Below are positions 4,968 to 8,334 of a stretch of DNA of 8,334 bases, one piece after another. The stretch comes from Pseudomonadota bacterium (GTDB taxonomy: Bacteria > Myxococcota > Bradymonadia > UBA4248), in NCBI GenBank assembly GCA_017613855.1, contig JAGACY010000243.1, positions 1 to 8,334 on the forward strand. Direction: 5' to 3'. The number at the start of each line of letters is the position of its first letter. The first letter of the stretch is position 1. A program made the translations under genes and the position numbers. The notes below the pieces were generated by a model. It saw nothing but the letters and a program-made list of their open reading frames with translations. It was not told the DNA's origin and did no database searches.

Positions 4968-7832
4968 ATGAAAGAAAACACCATCTTTAAAGTCAAAAAG
5001 AAACGAATTTTCGACAGCCTCGTCGATTATATCTCATTCAGCCAGGAGGTCAGGCGGCTCGTCGAAGTACTCAATACCGAAATTGCTGCACCCGAAACCG
5101 TCAAATTCCGGCCCATATCTCATCCCGCTGGTTTTGTCAGACTCATTACAAAAAGACGGCTCACGATTGCCGAAGCTTATATCAAGCTCATTTCACATAA
5201 TCTGACCGACAGCTACGTCGAACGAATTGAAGCACTCCAGGTGCTGATGCACCATGTCTGGCATGCCAAAAATCTGTCCATGCCCCTCAATACCGCGCGC
5301 GTTCAAATCGCATTGATGAAAAATGCCGTCAAAATGCGCGGAAATCGACGTGCACAGCTCGAACTGATGAGCGACTTTGCACGAGCATCCTATGGCCAGG
5401 CCAATGTCATCCGACGTCTGCTCCGAGAACTCGATCTTCTCGAAGTCCCCGAAACCGGCGAAGAACTCTCACAAATGCAGCTCGGATGGGATGATCACGT
5501 CCACGATTCCATGACTGAAGGACGAAAATCCCCGACACAACTCGTGCTTGATGCCTTCATTAAAGGGATGTCGCGCATCACTGTCGCCTACTATGACGTC
5601 GCAGGCCGACAAACCTACGAAGAAATATTCCATGCAGGAAGAATTCTCGGTATCCGCGTGCAAATCGGTATCGAATTCAGCGTCGGACTCAAATGCCATC
5701 GCCTCCACTATCTCTACGTCCCACCTCAGGATTGGGAATTCGAAGCGCTCAACCGCTTCCTCGATGATAAAGCCGAACAACTCAAACCTTTTCTCGATGG
5801 ACTGCAGGAAAATGCCGCAAGACGACATGCAACCGTCAATGCACTCCTCGAAAACTTCAATAAAACCGGCCTCGAAGTATTCAATGAAGACTTCATGGAG
5901 CTCAGTGCATTGCAAATGCAGCCGCTCTCATGGGAAAGCATCGAAACTGTCACGGCAAAAGGCCAGGCAAACCGCATCCATCTCGGCCAGCTCATCTACC
6001 AGTCCATGCGGCCGGTCGCACTCAAACGCGTTCTATACCTTAAAAATCAATACAGAACACTAAAAGCACGCGCCGAAAAAGACCCTTCATCCTCATGGGA
6101 AGCGGACAGATGCTTCAGACGCTACGAAGAAGCACGGCACGTCTACGAAGAACTCACCCCCTCCCTCTGCGCAGAAAAATATATCGCCCCCCAAAAACAA
6201 CTCGATTATGACTCCGCTTTTACCAACGAAAGCGAGGTTCTGCCGCTGCTTTCCAAATGCGGAGGGTACATCGTCTTTATTCATCCGCTATCACAAGGCG
6301 TACAGCGCGGAATCGATACACTCTTCAATTATTACCCCTATATTACGGATATAGAAGTCTTTAACCTCGTCGATGCAATTCAGCGTGATACCAGCGAAAT
6401 CCGGCGATTCGCACAGCTGCTCACCGCACTCATCAATGGCAACGCCGAACAGGTAGAAATCCTGTTCAGGGAATGGCGCTTGACACCTAAAAGTCGTGAT
6501 GAAATTAATAAATTGATCAATTTCATCAAAGAAAAACCATTCTATATGCGATGCGCATCTGACGCCGTCGGATGGTCCTCAAATATCCCCGGAATGGGCT
6601 TCATCCACGAAGATTCACTGACACACCAAACATTTACATCCAAAGCATTAAAACTTCTCAAAAAGAACAACCATTCCATGGTGCCTCAGCCCGTGGCAAA
6701 CCTCCTGCGAATTCAGCATGGACTCAGCCACGATGACAAATCCGCAGTGTATCTGCTCTCATCCACACAAATCACGCAAATGCCGTTGATTCAAGAGGAT
6801 ACGCAGCACCTGACACCTACGAGGTTCTGGCGATATCTCAACGTCAATCTGCGCAGCCTCACACTCGCGGTTCTCGGCTTCATTCCTACCTATTATTGCC
6901 TCGCATATCTGCTCGATTCCCCAACCCTCGGACTCTGGTACTCCATTATCTGGTTCTTCCTGACCGGTTTCCGAAACGCCATCGTCGATGTCATCGCCGC
7001 ATCCGGTATGTCACCAACCGCCTGGGAACTCAAGAATGTCGATCGAGAAAACCTCTGCGCTTCCGAATTCTTCTCCGGATGGTCCGTCCCCGTTCTCGCT
7101 TTTGCCAAATTTGCCTTCGATCAAACATGGGGATGGTTCTCCGTCGGTGGACAACCATGGGGAACGTACGACCTCACTGGCGAGTCCGGTTTCTGGTTCA
7201 CATTTATTAAATTCTGGACAATCGCTTTCACCAACGGATTGTACCTCGTCATTCACAATACTTTGCGCGGTTTCGAAAAAAGCGCCATTCGCGGAAACTT
7301 CTTCAGAAATGTCATCAGCTGGCCTATCGCAACCGCTGGTTCATATCTCTTAACACCGCTTGGCGTACCCGATATCGTCCAGGCCAAAATCTGGTCTGAA
7401 GTCGTCGCCGGATTCATCGAAGGCACCGTCAAAAACGCCAAACAAAACAGACTCGCTCAAAAAGCTTTATTCGAAGTTTATCGACAAATATTATCTCAAA
7501 ACGCATTATATTCACTCATTGCACGACTCGATATACTCTTCTTCTGGGGACATTACGGCAAAGGAAGACGCGCGCTGCAGCGATTCATGCGCATCTCAAA
7601 TAAAGATGTTTCCGGTATTACACCACAGCAAAAAGAAGAAATAAAAAAAGCAAATATTATTATATTCGATGCTTTTACAACCGAAGGTGCACTCGAATCA
7701 CTCACATACGCCATTCTCGAATATTATCCCGAAGATAATCTCACAATCCTTACGGATTTTGCAGGCGAATCGCATGCACCATTCGTTCAGTGGCTCCATA
7801 AAAATCGATCTGTCATTGTGGGGGATTCTTAG
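4968..7832 (+). CDS. PHP-domain metallophosphoesterase-like protein with C-terminal multi-pass membrane domain
   Basis: A 954-residue protein. Residues 1-170 are mostly helical. A PHP (polymerase and histidinol phosphatase) core is then recognisable: DDHVHDSMTEG (175-185) aligns with the DLHxHxxxSDG motif; TVAYYD (205-210) sits where ITDH is expected; GIEFS (234-238) is the motif around the conserved Glu; FIHP (437-440) matches AHP; IEVFN (462-466) matches the 'iEvyn' strand; and ASDAVG (530-535) matches SDAHxxxxG. Residues about 260-425 form a helical insertion. Residues 620-830 hold about five membrane helices (near 630-650, 654-676, 700-718, 742-764, 780-800), and a soluble tail follows. 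PHP proteins hydrolyse phosphoesters using metal; here several ligands are changed (TDH to YYD, SDAH to SDAV), so activity is uncertain. The substrate is unknown. The ATG at 4968 has only a weak ribosome site, but no good alternative exists nearby. Confidence 0.9.
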   Translation: MKENTIFKVKKKRIFDSLVDYISFSQEVRRLVEVLNTEIAAPETVKFRPISHPAGFVRLITKRRLTIAEAYIKLISHNLTDSYVERIEALQVLMHHVWHAKNLSMPLNTARVQIALMKNAVKMRGNRRAQLELMSDFARASYGQANVIRRLLRELDLLEVPETGEELSQMQLGWDDHVHDSMTEGRKSPTQLVLDAFIKGMSRITVAYYDVAGRQTYEEIFHAGRILGIRVQIGIEFSVGLKCHRLHYLYVPPQDWEFEALNRFLDDKAEQLKPFLDGLQENAARRHATVNALLENFNKTGLEVFNEDFMELSALQMQPLSWESIETVTAKGQANRIHLGQLIYQSMRPVALKRVLYLKNQYRTLKARAEKDPSSSWEADRCFRRYEEARHVYEELTPSLCAEKYIAPQKQLDYDSAFTNESEVLPLLSKCGGYIVFIHPLSQGVQRGIDTLFNYYPYITDIEVFNLVDAIQRDTSEIRRFAQLLTALINGNAEQVEILFREWRLTPKSRDEINKLINFIKEKPFYMRCASDAVGWSSNIPGMGFIHEDSLTHQTFTSKALKLLKKNNHSMVPQPVANLLRIQHGLSHDDKSAVYLLSSTQITQMPLIQEDTQHLTPTRFWRYLNVNLRSLTLAVLGFIPTYYCLAYLLDSPTLGLWYSIIWFFLTGFRNAIVDVIAASGMSPTAWELKNVDRENLCASEFFSGWSVPVLAFAKFAFDQTWGWFSVGGQPWGTYDLTGESGFWFTFIKFWTIAFTNGLYLVIHNTLRGFEKSAIRGNFFRNVISWPIATAGSYLLTPLGVPDIVQAKIWSEVVAGFIEGTVKNAKQNRLAQKALFEVYRQILSQNALYSLIARLDILFFWGHYGKGRRALQRFMRISNKDVSGITPQQKEEIKKANIIIFDAFTTEGALESLTYAILEYYPEDNLTILTDFAGESHAPFVQWLHKNRSVIVGDS

Positions 7833-7836
7833 TGGT

Positions 7837-7891
7837 GCCGGCCTATGCGCGCAGACAACCCTTCGGGTTGCTGCCGGCGCATACGTCCGGC
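7837..7891. repeat. Long multi-tier hairpin just after the PHP gene
   Basis: Nested arms lie in order: GCCGG (7837-7841) with CCGGC (7887-7891), TATGCGC (7844-7850) with GCGCATA (7877-7883), GCAG (7851-7854) with CTGC (7871-7874), and CAACCC (7856-7861) with GGGTTG (7865-7870) around TTC. About 22 base pairs form with small bulges. It begins 5 bases after the PHP-gene stop codon and is far more GC-rich than the genes around it. It lacks a following T-tract. Confidence 0.8.
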
Positions 7892-7892
7892 C

Positions 7893-7949
7893 TCCCGCGC
7901 TTTGCCCTATCTGCGTTCGGGCAATACGCGCGGGAATGCTTTTGTAGCA
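7893..7949. repeat. Second hairpin of the 3' cluster
   Basis: TCCCGCGC (7893-7900) pairs with GCGCGGGA (7928-7935), and inside it TTGCCC (7902-7907) pairs with GGGCAA (7919-7924). A small TGCT/AGCA stem (7937-7940/7946-7949) with TTTGT follows. With the hairpin at 7837-7891 it fills most of the 133-base gap between convergent genes. A short T run (7940-7943) after the main stem could give weak termination for rightward transcription; this is inference. Confidence 0.75.
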
Positions 7950-7965
7950 CTCATAAATATACACC

Positions 7966-8334
7966 TTATCCAAAATACATCATATCATCCGAGAACTCCA
8001 TTTGATCCAATGGCAGCGGGAACGGCATACTATCCACATGCTCACCGTTTTCATCTTTATAGATTCGATATAAAATGGGAAGCAGTGCCCCGGGTTCACA
8101 AGCATGATTAGGTTCAATATGCATGCACACACTATGCATCAAATCAAACTCACTCTCATCATCCGGAGGATTGAATTTATATTTCAACAAAAATGTCGGC
8201 ACACTCGTGACTTCATATTTACATTTATTCATCTGAAATTTGCGAGGGCGCACACCTCTGTCCTTGATGGGAATATATTGAACTGAAACGACTGTGGCAA
8301 TTGTTTTGCGTCCGAACCGAATGAGATTCTCGAA
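7966..8334 (-). CDS. 3' part of an unidentified gene, possible DUF3592-like domain (runs off the right edge)
   Basis: The reverse frame is open from its TAA at 7966-7968 to the end of the window, so 122 residues of a longer protein are visible. The first in-frame start inside the window is a GTG at 8253, but translation upstream of it continues sensibly (FENLIRFGRKTIATVVSVQY), so that GTG is probably internal. The visible pattern is a TVVSV strand, then 'YKFNPPDDE', then 'PGALLPILYRIY' before a Pro-rich acidic end. It resembles DUF3592-type domains, where an ATVVSV strand is followed by a 'G..v.VLYdP' strand; this is a weak match by eye. No membrane segment is seen in this part. It converges on the PHP gene across the hairpin cluster. 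Confidence 0.65.
   Translation of the reverse strand, partial: FENLIRFGRKTIATVVSVQYIPIKDRGVRPRKFQMNKCKYEVTSVPTFLLKYKFNPPDDESEFDLMHSVCMHIEPNHACEPGALLPILYRIYKDENGEHVDSMPFPLPLDQMEFSDDMMYFG

Noticed and set aside
5469..5915. 148-residue leftward ORF inside the PHP gene
   Set aside because: It lies wholly antisense to a gene with recognisable PHP motifs, and its acidic, Phe/Glu-rich composition is the shadow of Glu/Leu codons on the other strand.
5548..6063. 171-residue rightward ORF inside the PHP gene
   Set aside because: Out-of-frame reading of the PHP gene with Ser/Lys-rich low-complexity translation and no recognisable domain.
7837..7949. Integron attC site
   Set aside because: The folded arms are attC-like in outline, but the conserved core-site motifs were not found and there is no integrase or cassette arrangement.
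7669..7973. Rightward and leftward ORFs of about 90 residues across the 3' hairpins
   Set aside because: They combine out-of-frame PHP-gene sequence with hairpin arms; neither has a ribosome site or a protein-like pattern.

Overview
The window looks like a chromosomal segment of a Gram-negative bacterium with large eukaryote-like signalling families, most consistent with Myxococcota or related former delta-proteobacterial lineages. The reasons are two Hanks-type Ser/Thr kinases (one with an N-terminal zinc ribbon, one with a long extracytoplasmic tail), a probable outer-membrane beta-barrel protein with signal peptide and terminal Phe, and many intergenic short repeats. Base composition is moderate, not the very high GC of classical myxobacteria. 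No taxon can be fixed from this sequence alone.

Layout, left to right. (1) 1-140: two exact 55-bp direct repeats with an 85-bp period, built from a small hairpin and a run of degenerate heptamers (ATTCCGC/ATTCCGA). (2) 141-393: leader with a possible promoter. (3) 394-1545 (+): membrane-anchored Ser/Thr kinase with a zinc ribbon. (4) 1571-2170 (+): small secreted, probably barrel-forming protein; a textbook intrinsic terminator overlaps its first codons. (5) 2171-2516: non-coding region with a degraded copy of the 85-bp repeat, three strong GC-rich hairpins and another heptamer run. (6) 2517-4724 (-): a second, larger transmembrane Ser/Thr kinase with a VAETQP repeat linker and a PEGA-like exterior domain, convergent with genes 3-4. 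(7) 4725-4967: divergent promoter region with phased T-tracts. (8) 4968-7832 (+): 954-residue protein combining a PHP-type metallophosphoesterase-like core with a C-terminal multi-pass membrane domain. (9) 7833-7965: a second cluster of GC-rich hairpins. (10) 7966 to the right edge (-): the 3' part of a gene that may carry a DUF3592-like domain.

Functionally, the clearest unit is kinase plus envelope protein (394-2170). The kinase has essentially no exterior domain, so sensing probably involves its zinc ribbon or a partner, and its neighbour is a predicted envelope protein. The terminator at their junction suggests that the envelope gene is expressed only when something prevents the hairpin from forming. 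The large PHP/membrane protein stands alone, divergent from the second kinase. The most notable points are that terminator, the PHP-membrane architecture with altered metal ligands, and the repeat and hairpin families that fill nearly every intergenic gap. No RNA genes, CRISPR arrays, transposases or phage genes were seen.
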